This document shows positions 45,361 to 58,821 of a DNA stretch of 64,000 nt, in pieces. The stretch's first letter is position 1, and each line of letters opens with the position of its first letter. Below the pieces are notes generated by a model. It did no database searches and was not told where the DNA came from. It saw nothing but the letters and a program-made list of their open reading frames with translations. The position numbers were made by a program, and so were the translations under genes. The DNA is from Aphelocoma coerulescens (lineage: Eukaryota > Chordata > Aves > Passeriformes > Corvidae), in contig NW_027183590.1 of assembly GCF_041296385.1 (NCBI RefSeq), positions 124,001-188,000 on the forward strand. Direction: 5' to 3'.

Positions 45361-47478
45361 CTGCTTTGAGGGGTGCAGTTGAAGTTGTAGGCAGCAAGAG
45401 CTTTCTCAGCTGGCCCTTTTGTGAGCTCTGCTTTTGCCAGATGACTTCCATCTTACCCTCTTACCATCTTAGCCTCTCATTTTTGCATATCCCAAACCCC
45501 CTTCCAAACATCCAGCAGCTGCTTGTAAAGAAGAAGTCCTAGAACAAAAAGCCAGTGCTGCCTTTCATAGCCCCTTTGCTGTCTATGAAGTAGAGGAAAG
45601 AAGCTAGTGAGACGCACTTTCTTTCTCAACTCCATAGAGCGCATCCTTCTCTCAAGGTGGCAGAGTCCTTGGCGGAAGTGAAGCATCTGCAGCTGCAGTT
45701 CAGACTGAGAGATGTGCCAGGACAGGAAACATTTGCTGACCTTCCCTGTTCCCTGTGCAACATGATTCTCGCATCCCAGTCACTTTCACATACCTTCGGT
45801 ATCCCTGAGTCCAAGCAGCTAAAGCTCACAGAGACAGAAGTGTCAGGAAGGAAAACGTTGCAAAAGCACCCCCTTCTCTTATCAGCATATAAATTGTGCA
45901 CAACAGGCTGCGGCACCGAACCTTCCTTCTCAGATAGACATGCCATCACACTTTTCACTCTTGCAGCTCGGTTGAAAAGCTCCAGCAGCTGCTCCCGCAA
46001 TAGCAAAAGGTTCTAGAAGTGAAAGCCAGTTTGGGGCTGCACCTTCTCCTTGCCGCATGTAAGCCACACCAAACTCCCTGATGCACTCTGTCCTCCCCTT
46101 CTCAAAGGAGTAGACGGTGGCATCAGGACACACCTGTGTCCCAGCAGCTGGGTGCCCAGCCGGGAGCAGGAGCAGGGCTGGGGCTGCTCCCAAAGTTGCC
46201 CCGCCCCAATGCCAGAGCCGGACATATGCTGAGGGGGGGCTGGATCAGGCTTTATTGTCCAGCTGCATGCCAGGAGTGAGCACAAAATCTACCTGCATTC
46301 TCTGCAGCATGCCATCCTGGAGCAGAGCCATTGCCAAAGGAAGCCGTGAGCCCGTGCCAAGCCAGTGCCGGAGTGGGATCCTAGCAGCACCTGTGGAAGC
46401 CGGGAGAGAGGAGCCCACCTGGAGCAGGTTCGTGCAGGATTAATCATCCCGTGGCTTCCCACCAGGGTCCTGTTGCTTCCAAAAGGCCCCACAGTGTCAC
46501 TGTGGCCCCTCGGTTCCACCAGGTTCCATAGCGTCACTGTGGTGCCCAGGGTTCCGTCAGCTTCGCCAGCATCCCCACGGTCTGCAGAGCTCCCCGAGCT
46601 TCTGTGGTGTCACAGTGGAGGCAGGGTTGCATCAGGTTCCATAGCATCAGCACGGTCTCCAGGGCTCCCAGAGGTTCTGTGGTGTCACAGTGGAGGCAGG
46701 GTTGCATCAGGTTCCATAGCATCACCACAGTCTCCAGGGCTCCCTGAGCTTCTGTGGTGTCACAGTGGAGGCAGGGTTGCATCAGGTTCCATAGCATCAC
46801 CACGGTCTCCAGGGCTCCCCTGAGCTTCTGTGGTGGTGTCACAGAGGAGCCAGGCTTCCTTGTAGTTCCCCAGCATCACAAAGGCTCTCCTGGGAGCCAC
46901 GGGTCACAAAGCACCGTGGGCTCTGTGCAGCCCCGCTGTGTCACAATGGCCGCTGGCTTCCACGAGCCCCCGCAGTGTCCCAGTGGGCCCCGTAGCTTTA
47001 GGAGTGGGTGGCTGGGAGTTGGTGCCAGCGGCTGGGGGAGCAGCAGCAGGGACTGTGTGTGGACAGTGCCATGGCCACTTGTGTGGCCACTGGTGTCTCT
47101 GTGCCAGGCACAGCCGTGGTGTGTAACACCGGCTCTGGGTCCTTTGGCTGTGCAGGTGGCAGTCACGGCCTGGAGCAGGGCTGCTCCCGGGGGACAGCCT
47201 GGGGCAGGAGGCTGCTGGAGATTCATTCCCCACACTCCTTGTCATGAGGTGCTCAGAGTGATTGGAAAGGCTGTTGGCAGCAGGCAGTTCTCTGGGTTCA
47301 AGCTGTGGAGCTGTCAGCGGGAATGCAAAGGCCAAGCTGGTGAGCCTTTTGTCCTGGTGCCTTTAGTGTGTGAGCAGTCCCTGGTGCCGTTGTCTTTGGA
47401 TCCTGAGTGTGGGAGAGGCAAGGCTTAGGATGGTGCGTAGAGCTGAGAAGGAAAGTGCCGAGAGCAGCGTGTGTGCTG
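45361..47478 (+). repeat. Unit U21, 2118 bp, G type, short, 3 monomers
   Basis: The core is 46600-46825, with the hybrid third monomer containing CACCACGG. It has A at 46994 in the GTAGC motif and G at 45860 (offset 500 variant), so its left part differs from the other short units. Confidence 0.95.
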
Positions 47479-49746
47479 CTGCTTTGAGGGGTGCAGTTGA
47501 AGTTGTAGGCAGCAAGAGCTTTCTCAGCTGGCCCTTTTGTGAGCTCTGCTTTTGCCAGATGACTTCCATCTTACCCTCTTACCATCTTAGCCTCTCATTT
47601 TTGCATATCCCAAACCCCCTTCCAAACATCCAGCAGCTGCTTGTAAAGAAGAAGTCCTAGAACAAAAAGCCAGTGCTGCCTTTCATAGCCCCTTTGCTGT
47701 CTATGAAGTAGAGGAAAGAAGCTAGTGAGACGCACTTTCTTTCTCAACTCCATAGAGCGCATCCTTCTCTCAAGGTGGCAGAGTCCTTGGCGGAAGTGAA
47801 GCATCTGCAGCTGCAGTTCAGACTGAGAGATGTGCCAGGACAGGAAACATTTGCTGACCTTCCCTGTTCCCTGTGCAACATGATTCTCGCATCCCAGTCA
47901 CTTTCACATACCTTCGGTATCCCTGAGTCCAAGCAGCTAAAGCTCACAGAGACAGAAGTGTCAGGAAGGAAAACGTTCCAAAAGCACCCCCTTCTCTTAT
48001 CAGCATATAAATTGTGCACAACAGGCTGCGGCACCGAACCTTCCTTCTCAGATAGACATGCCATCACACTTTTCACTCTTGCAGCTCGGTTGAAAAGCTC
48101 CAGCAGCTGCTCCCGCAATAGCAAAAGGTTCTAGAAGTGAAAGCCAGTTTGGGGCTGCACCTTCTCCTTGCCGCATGTAAGCCACACCAAACTCCCTGAT
48201 GCACTCTGTCCTCCCCTTCTCAAAGGAGTAGACGGTGGCATCAGGACACACCTGTGTCCCAGCAGCTGGGTGCCCAGCCGGGAGCAGGAGCAGGGCTGGG
48301 GCTGCTCCCAAAGTTGCCCCGCCCCAATGCCAGAGCCGGACATATGCTGAGGGGGGGCTGGATCAGGCTTTATTGTCCAGCTGCATGCCAGGAGTGAGCA
48401 CAAAATCTACCTGCATTCTCTGCAGCATGCCATCCTGGAGCAGAGCCATTGCCAAAGGAAGCCGTGAGCCCGTGCCAAGCCAGTGCCGGAGTGGGATCCT
48501 AGCAGCACCTGTGGAAGCCGGGAGAGAGGAGCCCACCTGGAGCAGGTTCGTGCAGGATTAATCATCCCGTGGCTTCCCACCAGGGTCCTGTTGCTTCCAA
48601 AAAGCCCCACAGTGTCACTGTGGCCCCTCGGTTCCACCAGGTTCCATAGCGTCACTGTGGTGCCCAGGGTTCCGTCAGCTTCGCCAGCATCCCCACGGTC
48701 TGCAGAGCTCCCCGAGCTTCTGTGGTGTCACAGTGGAGGCAGGGTTGCATCAGGTTCCATAGCATCAGCACGGTCTCCAGGGCTCCCAGAGGTTCTGTGG
48801 TGTCACAGTGGAGGCAGGGTTGCATCAGGTTCCATAGCATCACCACAGTCTCCAGGGCTCCCTGAGCTTCTGTGGTGTCACAGTGGAGGCAGGGTTGCAT
48901 CAGGTTCCATAGCATCAGCACGGTCTCCAGGGCTCCCAGAGGTTCTGTGGTGTCACAGAGGAGGCAGGGTTGCATCAGGTTCCATAGCATCACCACGGTC
49001 TCCAGGGCTCCAAGAGCTTCTGTGGTGTCACAGAGGAGGCAGGGTTGCATCAGGTTCAATAGCATCAGCACGGTCTCCAGGGCTCCCCTGAGCTTCTGTG
49101 GTGGTGTCACAGAGGAGCCAGGCTTCCTTGTAGTTCCCCAGCATCACAAAGGCTCTCCTGGGAGCCACGGGTCACAAAGCACCGTGGGCTCTGTGCAGCC
49201 CCGCTGTGTCACAATGGCCGCTGGCTTCCACGAGCCCCCGCAGTGTCCCAGTGGGCCCCGTGGCTTTAGGAGTGGGTGGCTGGGAGTTGGTGCCAGCGGC
49301 TGGGGGAGCAGCAGCAGGGACTGTGTGTGGACAGTGCCATGGCCACTTGTGTGGCCACTGGTGTCTCTGTGCCAGGCACAGCCGTGGTGTGTAACACCGG
49401 CTCTGGGTCCTTTGGCTGTGCAGGTGGCAGTCACGGCCTGGAGCAGGGCTGCTCCCGGGGGACAGCCTGGGGCAGGAGGCTGCTGGAGATTCATTCCCCA
49501 CACTCCTTGTCATGAGGTGCTCAGAGTGATTGGAAAGGCTGTTGGCAGCAGGCAGTTCTCTGGGTTCAAGCTGTGGAGCTGTCAGCGGGAATGCAAAGGC
49601 CAAGCTGGTGAGCCTTTTGTCCTGGTGCCTTTAGTGTGTGAGCAGTCCCTGGTGCCGTTGTCTTTGGATCCTGAGTGTGGGAGAGGCAAGGCTTAGGATG
49701 GTGCGTAGAGCTGAGAAGGAAAGTGCCGAGAGCAGCGTGTGTGCTG
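47479..49746 (+). repeat. Unit U22, 2268 bp, S type, 5 monomers
   Basis: The core is 48718-49093. It is an S-type unit directly after short unit U21 and corresponds to U18 at 8922 bp spacing. Confidence 0.95.
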
Positions 49747-52017
49747 CTGCTTTGAGGGGTGCAGTTGAAGTTGTAGGCAGCAAGAGCTTTCTCAGCTGGC
49801 CCTTTTGTGAGCTCTGCTTTTGCCAGATGACTTCCATCTTACCCTCTTACCATCTTAGCCTCTCATTTTTGCATATCCCAAACCCCCTTCCAAACATCCA
49901 GCAGCTGCTTGTAAAGAAGAAGTCCTAGAACAAAAAGCCAGTGCTGCCTTTCATAGCCCCTTTGCTGTCTATGAAGTAGAGGAAAGAAGCTAGTGAGACG
50001 CACTTTCTTTCTCAACTCCATAGAGCGCATCCTTCTCTCAAGGTGGCAGAGTCCTTGGCGGAAGTGAAGCATCTGCAGCTGCAGTTCAGACTGAGAGATG
50101 TGCCAGGACAGGAAACATTTGCTGACCTTCCCTGTTCCCTGTGCAACATGATTCTCGCATCCCAGTCACTTTCACATACCTTCGGTATCCCTGAGTCCAA
50201 GCAGCTAAAGCTCACAGAGACAGAAGTGTCAGGAAGGAAAACGTTCCAAAAGCACCCCCTTCTCTTATCAGCATATAAATTGTGCACAACAGGCTGCGGC
50301 ACCGAACCTTCCTTCTCAGATAGACATGCCATCACACTTTTCACTCTTGCAGCTCGGTTGAAAAGCTCCAGCAGCTGCTCCCGCAATAGCAAAAGGTTCT
50401 AGAAGTGAAAGCCAGTTTGGGGCTGCACCTTCTCCTTGCCGCATGTAAGCCACACCAAACTCCCTGATGCACTCTGTCCTCCCCTTCTCAAAGGAGTAGA
50501 CGGTGGCATCAGGACACACCTGTGTCCCAGCAGCTGGGTGCCCAGCCGGGAGCAGGAGCAGGGCTGGGGCTGCTCCCAAAGTTGCCCCGCCCCAATGCCA
50601 GAGCCGGACATATGCTGAGGGGGGGCTGGATCAGGCTTTATTGTCCAGCTGCATGCCAGGAGTGAGCACAAAATCTACCTGCATTCTCTGCAGCATGCCA
50701 TCCTGGAGCAGAGCCATTGCCAAAGGAAGCCGTGAGCCCGTGCCAAGCCAGTGCCGGAGTGGGATCCTAGCAGCACCTGTGGAAGCCGGGAGAGAGGAGC
50801 CCACCTGGAGCAGGTTCGTGCAGGATTAATCATCCCGTGGCTTCCCACCAGGGTCCTGTTGCTTCCAAAAGGCCCCACAGTGTCACTGTGGCCCCTCGGT
50901 TCCACCAGGTTCCATAGCGTCACTGTGGTGCCCAGGGTTCCGTCAGCTTCGCCAGCATCCCCACGGTCTGCAGAGCTCCCCGAGCTTCTGTGGTGTCACA
51001 GTGGAGGCAGGGTTGCATCAGGTTCCATAGCATCAGCACGGTCTCCAGGGCTCCCAGAGGTTCTGTGGTGTCACAGTGGAGGCAGGGTTGCATCAGGTTC
51101 CATAGCATCACCACAGTCTCCAGGGCTCCCTGAGCTTCTGTGGTGTCACAGTGGAGGCAGGGTTGCATCAGGTTCCATAGCATCAGCACGGTCTCCAGGG
51201 CTCCCAGAGGTTCTGTGGTGTCACAGAGGAGGCAGGGTTGCATCAGGTTCCATAGCATCACCACGGTCTCCAGGGCTCCAAGAGCTTCTGTGGTGTCACA
51301 GAGGAGGCAGGGTTGCATCAGGTTCAATAGCATCAGCATGGTCTCCAGGGCTCCCCTGAGCTTCTGTGGTGGTGTCACAGAGGAGCCAGGCTTCCTTGTA
51401 GTTCCCCAGCATCACAAAGGCTCTCCTGGGAGCCACGGGTCACAAAGCACCGTGGGCTCTGTGCAGCCCCGCTGTGTCACAATGGCCGCTGGCTTCCACG
51501 AGCCCCCGCAGTGTCCCAGTGGGCCCCGTGGCTTTAGGAGTGGGTGGCTGGGAGTTGGTGCCAGCGGCTGGGGGAGCAGCAGCAGGGACTGTGTGTGGAC
51601 AGTGCCATGGCCACTTGTGTGGCCACTGGTGTCTCTGTGCCAGGCACAGCCGTGGTGTGTAACACCGGCTCTGGGTCCTTTGGCTGTGCAGCAGGTGGCA
51701 GTCACGGCCTGGAGCAGGGCTGCTCCCGGGGGACAGCCTGGGGCAGGAGGCTGCTGGAGATTCATTCCCCACACTCCTTGTCATGAGGTGCTCAGAGTGA
51801 TTGGAAAGGCTGTTGGCAGCAGGCAGTTCTCTGGGTTCAAGCTGTGGAGCTGTCAGCGGGAATGCAAAGGCCAAGCTGGTGAGCCTTTTGTCCTGGTGCC
51901 TTTAGTGTGTGAGCAGTCCCTGGTGCCGTTGTCTTTGGATCCTGAGTGTGGGAGAGGCAAGGCTTAGGATGGTGCGTAGAGCTGAGAAGGAAAGTGCCGA
52001 GAGCAGCGTGTGTGCTG
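49747..52017 (+). repeat. Unit U23, 2271 bp, G type, 5 monomers, 3-bp insertion
   Basis: The core is 50986-51361, with T at 51339 as in U19. A three-base duplication of CAG near 51689-51693 makes this unit 2271 bp. Confidence 0.95.
51689..51693 (+). other. Three-base CAG duplication in U23
   Basis: Other units read CTGTGCAGGTGG; this one reads CTGTGCAGCAGGTGG. It is the only 3-bp indel I found outside the minisatellite. Confidence 0.9.
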
Positions 52018-54285
52018 CTGCTTTGAGGGGTGCAGTTGAAGTTGTAGGCAGCAAGAGCTTTCTCAGCTGGCCCTTTTGTGAGCTCTGCTTTTGCCAGATG
52101 ACTTCCATCTTACCCTCTTACCATCTTAGCCTCTCATTTTTGCATATCCCAAACCCCCTTCCAAACATCCAGCAGCTGCTTGTAAAGAAGAAGTCCTAGA
52201 ACAAAAAGCCAGTGCTGCCTTTCATAGCCCCTTTGCTGTCTATGAAGTAGAGGAAAGAAGCTAGTGAGACGCACTTTCTTTCTCAACTCCATAGAGCGCA
52301 TCCTTCTCTCAAGGTGGCAGAGTCCTTGGCGGAAGTGAAGCATCTGCAGCTGCAGTTCAGACTGAGAGATGTGCCAGGACAGGAAACATTTGCTGACCTT
52401 CCCTGTTCCCTGTGCAACATGATTCTCGCATCCCAGTCACTTTCACATACCTTCGGTATCCCTGAGTCCAAGCAGCTAAAGCTCACAGAGACAGAAGTGT
52501 CAGGAAGGAAAACGTTCCAAAAGCACCCCCTTCTCTTATCAGCATATAAATTGTGCACAACAGGCTGCGGCACCGAACCTTCCTTCTCAGATAGACATGC
52601 CATCACACTTTTCACTCTTGCAGCTCGGTTGAAAAGCTCCAGCAGCTGCTCCCGCAATAGCAAAAGGTTCTAGAAGTGAAAGCCAGTTTGGGGCTGCACC
52701 TTCTCCTTGCCGCATGTAAGCCACACCAAACTCCCTGATGCACTCTGTCCTCCCCTTCTCAAAGGAGTAGACGGTGGCATCAGGACACACCTGTGTCCCA
52801 GCAGCTGGGTGCCCAGCCGGGAGCAGGAGCAGGGCTGGGGCTGCTCCCAAAGTTGCCCCGCCCCAATGCCAGAGCCGGACATATGCTGAGGGGGGGCTGG
52901 ATCAGGCTTTATTGTCCAGCTGCATGCCAGGAGTGAGCACAAAATCTACCTGCATTCTCTGCAGCATGCCATCCTGGAGCAGAGCCATTGCCAAAGGAAG
53001 CCGTGAGCCCGTGCCAAGCCAGTGCCGGAGTGGGATCCTAGCAGCACCTGTGGAAGCCGGGAGAGAGGAGCCCACCTGGAGCAGGTTCGTGCAGGATTAA
53101 TCATCCCGTGGCTTCCCACCAGGGTCCTGTTGCTTCCAAAAGGCCCCACAGTGTCACTGTGGCCCCTCGGTTCCACCAGGTTCCATAGCGTCACTGTGGT
53201 GCCCAGGGTTCCGTCAGCTTCGCCAGCATCCCCACGGTCTGCAGAGCTCCCCGAGCTTCTGTGGTGTCACAGTGGAGGCAGGGTTGCATCAGGTTCCATA
53301 GCATCAGCACGGTCTCCAGGGCTCCCAGAGGTTCTGTGGTGTCACAGTGGAGGCAGGGTTGCATCAGGTTCCATAGCATCACCACAGTCTCCAGGGCTCC
53401 CTGAGCTTCTGTGGTGTCACAGTGGAGGCAGGGTTGCATCAGGTTCCATAGCATCAGCACGGTCTCCAGGGCTCCCAGAGGTTCTGTGGTGTCACAGAGG
53501 AGGCAGGGTTGCATCAGGTTCCATAGCATCAGCACGGTCTCCAGGGCTCCAAGAGCTTCTGTGGTGTCACAGAGGAGGCAGGGTTGCATCAGGTTCAATA
53601 GCATCAGCACGGTCTCCAGGGCTCCCCTGAGCTTCTGTGGTGGTGTCACAGAGGAGCCAGGCTTCCTTGTAGTTCCCCAGCATCACAAAGGCTCTCCTGG
53701 GAGCCACGGGTCACAAAGCACCGTGGGCTCTGTGCAGCCCCGCTGTGTCACAATGGCCGCTGGCTTCCACGAGCCCCCGCAATGTCCCAGTGGGCCCCGT
53801 GGCTTTAGGAGTGGGTGGCTGGGAGTTGGTGCCAGCGGCTGGGGGAGCAGCAGCAGGGACTGTGTGTGGACAGTGCCATGGCCACTTGTGTGGCCACTGG
53901 TGTCTCTGTGCCAGGCACAGCCGTGGTGTGTAACACCGGCTCTGGGTCCTTTGGCTGTGCAGGTGGCAGTCACGGCCTGGAGCAGGGCTGCTCCCGGGGG
54001 ACAGCCTGGGGCAGGAGGCTGCTGGAGATTCATTCCCCACACTCCTTGTCATGAGGTGCTCAGAGTGATTGGAAAGGCTGTTGGCAGCAGGCAGTTCTCT
54101 GGGTTCAAGCTGTGGAGCTGTCAGCGGGAATGCAAAGGCCAAGCTGGTGAGCCTTTTGTCCTGGTGCCTTTAGTGTGTGAGCAGTCCCTGGTGCCGTTGT
54201 CTTTGGATCCTGAGTGTGGGAGAGGCAAGGCTTAGGATGGTGCGTAGAGCTGAGAAGGAAAGTGCCGAGAGCAGCGTGTGTGCTG
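52018..54285 (+). repeat. Unit U24, 2268 bp, G type, 5 monomers
   Basis: The core is 53257-53632, with CAGCACGG in monomer 4 as in U20. It has a private A at 53782. Confidence 0.95.
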
Positions 54286-56553
54286 CTGCTTTGAGGGGTG
54301 CAGTTGAAGTTGTAGGCAGCAAGAGCTTTCTCAGCTGGCCCTTTTGTGAGCTCTGCTTTTGCCAGATGACTTCCATCTTACCCTCTTACCATCTTAGCCT
54401 CTCATTTTTGCATATCCCAAACCCCCTTCCAAACATCCAGCAGCTGCTTGTAAAGAAGAAGTCCTAGAACAAAAAGCCAGTGCTGCCTTTCATAGCCCCT
54501 TTGCTGTCTATGAAGTAGAGGAAAGAAGCTAGTGAGACGCACTTTCTTTCTCAACTCCATAGAGCGCATCCTTCTCTCAAGGTGGCAGAGTCCTTGGCGG
54601 AAGTGAAGCATCTGCAGCTGCAGTTCAGACTGAGAGATGTGCCAGGACAGGAAACATTTGCTGACCTTCCCTGTTCCCTGTGCAACATGATTCTCGCATC
54701 CCAGTCACTTTCACATACCTTCGGTATCCCTGAGTCCAAGCAGCTAAAGCTCACAGAGACAGAAGTGTCAGGAAGGAAAACGTTGCAAAAGCACCCCCTT
54801 CTCTTATCAGCATATAAATTGTGCACAACAGGCTGCGGCACCGAACCTTCCTTCTCAGATAGACATGCCATCACACTTTTCACTCTTGCAGCTCGGTTGA
54901 AAAGCTCCAGCAGCTGCTCCCGCAATAGCAAAAGGTTCTAGAAGTGAAAGCCAGTTTGGGGCTGCACCTTCTCCTTGCCGCATGTAAGCCACACCAAACT
55001 CCCTGATGCACTCTGTCCTCCCCTTCTCAAAGGAGTAGACGGTGGCATCAGGACACACCTGTGTCCCAGCAGCTGGGTGCCCAGCCGGGAGCAGGAGCAG
55101 GGCTGGGGCTGCTCCCAAAGTTGCCCCGCCCCAATGCCAGAGCCGGACATATGCTGAGGGGGGGCTGGATCAGGCTTTATTGTCCAGCTGCATGCCAGGA
55201 GTGAGCACAAAATCTACCTGCATTCTCTGCAGCATGCCATCCTGGAGCAGAGCCATTGCCAAAGGAAGCCGTGAGCCCGTGCCAAGCCAGTGCCGGAGTG
55301 GGATCCTAGCAGCACCTGTGGAAGCCGGGAGAGAGGAGCCCACCTGGAGCAGGTTCGTGCAGGATTAATCATCCCGTGGCTTCCCACCAGGGTCCTGTTG
55401 CTTCCAAAAGGCCCCACAGTGTCACTGTGGCCCCTCGGTTCCACCAGGTTCCATAGCGTCACTGTGGTGCCCAGGGTTCCGTCAGCTTCGCCAGCATCCC
55501 CACGGTCTGCAGAGCTCCCCGAGCTTCTGTGGTGTCACAGTGGAGGCAGGGTTGCATCAGGTTCCATAGCATCAGCACGGTCTCCAGGGCTCCCAGAGGT
55601 TCTGTGGTGTCACAGTGGAGGCAGGGTTGCATCAGGTTCCATAGCATCACCACAGTCTCCAGGGCTCCCTGAGCTTCTGTGGTGTCACAGTGGAGGCAGG
55701 GTTGCATCAGGTTCCATAGCATCAGCACGGTCTCCAGGGCTCCCAGAGGTTCTGTGGTGTCACAGAGGAGGCAGGGTTGCATCAGGTTCCATAGCATCAG
55801 CACGGTCTCCAGGGCTCCAAGAGCTTCTGTGGTGTCACAGAGGAGGCAGGGTTGCATCAGGTTCAATAGCATCAGCACGGTCTCCAGGGCTCCCCTGAGC
55901 TTCTGTGGTGGTGTCACAGAGGAGCCAGGCTTCCTTGTAGTTCCCCAGCATCACAAAGGCTCTCCTGGGAGCCACGGGTCACAAAGCACCGTGGGCTCTG
56001 TGCAGCCCCGCTGTGTCACAATGGCCGCTGGCTTCCACGAGCCCCCGCAGTGTCCCAGTGGGCCCCGTGGCTTTAGGAGTGGGTGGCTGGGAGTTGGTGC
56101 CAGCGGCTGGGGGAGCAGCAGCAGGGACTGTGTGTGGACAGTGCCATGGCCACTTGTGTGGCCACTGGTGTCTCTGTGCCAGGCACAGCCGTGGTGTGTA
56201 ACACCGGCTCTGGGTCCTTTGGCTGTGCAGGTGGCAGTCACGGCCTGGAGCAGGGCTGCTCCCGGGGGACAGCCTGGGGCAGGAGGCTGCTGGAGATTCA
56301 TTCCCCACACTCCTTGTCATGAGGTGCTCAGAGTGATTGGAAAGGCTGTTGGCAGCAGGCAGTTCTCTGGGTTCAAGCTGTGGAGCTGTCAGCGGGAATG
56401 CAAAGGCCAAGCTGGTGAGCCTTTTGTCCTGGTGCCTTTAGTGTGTGAGCAGTCCCTGGTGCCGTTGTCTTTGGATCCTGAGTGTGGGAGAGGCAAGGCT
56501 TAGGATGGTGCGTAGAGCTGAGAAGGAAAGTGCCGAGAGCAGCGTGTGTGCTG
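54286..56553 (+). repeat. Unit U25, 2268 bp, G type, 5 monomers
   Basis: The core is 55525-55900, with CAGCACGG in monomer 4. It has G at 54785 (offset 500 variant), matching U21, its counterpart one higher-order period back. Confidence 0.95.
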
Positions 56554-58821
56554 CTGCTTTGAGGGGTGCAGTTGAAGTTGTAGGCAGCAAGAGCTTTCTC
56601 AGCTGGCCCTTTTGTGAGCTCTGCTTTTGCCAGATGACTTCCATCTTACCCTCTTACCATCTTAGCCTCTCATTTTTGCATATCCCAAACCCCCTTCCAA
56701 ACATCCAGCAGCTGCTTGTAAAGAAGAAGTCCTAGAACAAAAAGCCAGTGCTGCCTTTCATAGCCCCTTTGCTGTCTATGAAGTAGAGGAAAGAAGCTAG
56801 TGAGACGCACTTTCTTTCTCAACTCCATAGAGCGCATCCTTCTCTCAAGGTGGCAGAGTCCTTGGCGGAAGTGAAGCATCTGCAGCTGCAGTTCAGACTG
56901 AGAGATGTGCCAGGACAGGAAACATTTGCTGACCTTCCCTGTTCCCTGTGCAACATGATTCTCGCATCCCAGTCACTTTCACATACCTTCGGTATCCCTG
57001 AGTCCAAGCAGCTAAAGCTCACAGAGACAGAAGTGTCAGGAAGGAAAACGTTCCAAAAGCACCCCCTTCTCTTATCAGCATATAAATTGTGCACAACAGG
57101 CTGCGGCACCGAACCTTCCTTCTCAGATAGACATGCCATCACACTTTTCACTCTTGCAGCTCGGTTGAAAAGCTCCAGCAGCTGCTCCCGCAATAGCAAA
57201 AGGTTCTAGAAGTGAAAGCCAGTTTGGGGCTGCACCTTCTCCTTGCCGCATGTAAGCCACACCAAACTCCCTGATGCACTCTGTCCTCCCCTTCTCAAAG
57301 GAGTAGACGGTGGCATCAGGACACACCTGTGTCCCAGCAGCTGGGTGCCCAGCCGGGAGCAGGAGCAGGGCTGGGGCTGCTCCCAAAGTTGCCCCGCCCC
57401 AATGCCAGAGCCGGACATATGCTGAGGGGGGGCTGGATCAGGCTTTATTGTCCAGCTGCATGCCAGGAGTGAGCACAAAATCTACCTGCATTCTCTGCAG
57501 CATGCCATCCTGGAGCAGAGCCATTGCCAAAGGAAGCCGTGAGCCCGTGCCAAGCCAGTGCCGGAGTGGGATCCTAGCAGCACCTGTGGAAGCCGGGAGA
57601 GAGGAGCCCACCTGGAGCAGGTTCGTGCAGGATTAATCATCCCGTGGCTTCCCACCAGGGTCCTGTTGCTTCCAAAAGGCCCCACAGTGTCACTGTGGCC
57701 CCTCGGTTCCACCAGGTTCCATAGCGTCACTGTGGTGCCCAGGGTTCCGTCAGCTTCGCCAGCATCCCCACGGTCTGCAGAGCTCCCCGAGCTTCTGTGG
57801 TGTCACAGTGGAGGCAGGGTTGCATCAGGTTCCATAGCATCAGCACGGTCTCCAGGGCTCCCAGAGGTTCTGTGGTGTCACAGTGGAGGCAGGGTTGCAT
57901 CAGGTTCCATAGCATCACCACAGTCTCCAGGGCTCCCTGAGCTTCTGTGGTGTCACAGTGGAGGCAGGGTTGCATCAGGTTCCATAGCATCAGCACGGTC
58001 TCCAGGGCTCCCAGAGGTTCTGTGGTGTCACAGAGGAGGCAGGGTTGCATCAGGTTCCATAGCATCAGCACGGTCTCCAGGGCTCCAAGAGCTTCTGTGG
58101 TGTCACAGAGGAGGCAGGGTTGCATCAGGTTCAATAGCATCAGCACGGTCTCCAGGGCTCCCCTGAGCTTCTGTGGTGGTGTCACAGAGGAGCCAGGCTT
58201 CCTTGTAGTTCCCCAGCATCACAAAGGCTCTCCTGGGAGCCACAGGTCACAAAGCACCGTGGGCTCTGTGCAGCCCCGCTGTGTCACAATGGCCGCTGGC
58301 TTCCACGAGCCCCCGCAGTGTCCCAGTGGGCCCCGTGGCTTTAGGAGTGGGTGGCTGGGAGTTGGTGCCAGCGGCTGGGGGAGCAGCAGCAGGGACTGTG
58401 TGTGGACAGTGCCATGGCCACTTGTGTGGCCACTGGTGTCTCTGTGCCAGGCACAGCCGTGGTGTGTAACACCGGCTCTGGGTCCTTTGGCTGTGCAGGT
58501 GGCAGTCACGGCCTGGAGCAGGGCTGCTCCCGGGGGACAGCCTGGGGCAGGAGGCTGCTGGAGATTCATTCCCCACACTCCTTGTCATGAGGTGCTCAGA
58601 GTGATTGGAAAGGCTGTTGGCAGCAGGCAGTTCTCTGGGTTCAAGCTGTGGAGCTGTCAGCGGGAATGCAAAGGCCAAGCTGGTGAGCCTTTTGTCCTGG
58701 TGCCTTTAGTGTGTGAGCAGTCCCTGGTGCCGTTGTCTTTGGATCCTGAGTGTGGGAGAGGCAAGGCTTAGGATGGTGCGTAGAGCTGAGAAGGAAAGTG
58801 CCGAGAGCAGCGTGTGTGCTG
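56554..58821 (+). repeat. Unit U26, 2268 bp, G type, 5 monomers
   Basis: The core is 57793-58168, with CAGCACGG in monomer 4. A private CpG change gives A at 58244. Confidence 0.95.

Larger units (their letters stand above)
38557..47478 (+). repeat. Higher-order block F (units U18-U21)
   Basis: This four-unit block of 8922 bp runs S unit, G unit with T at 42417 in monomer 5, G unit with CAGCACGG in monomer 4, and short unit. The first three types recur in the same order in U22-U24, exactly 8922 bp further on. Confidence 0.7.
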
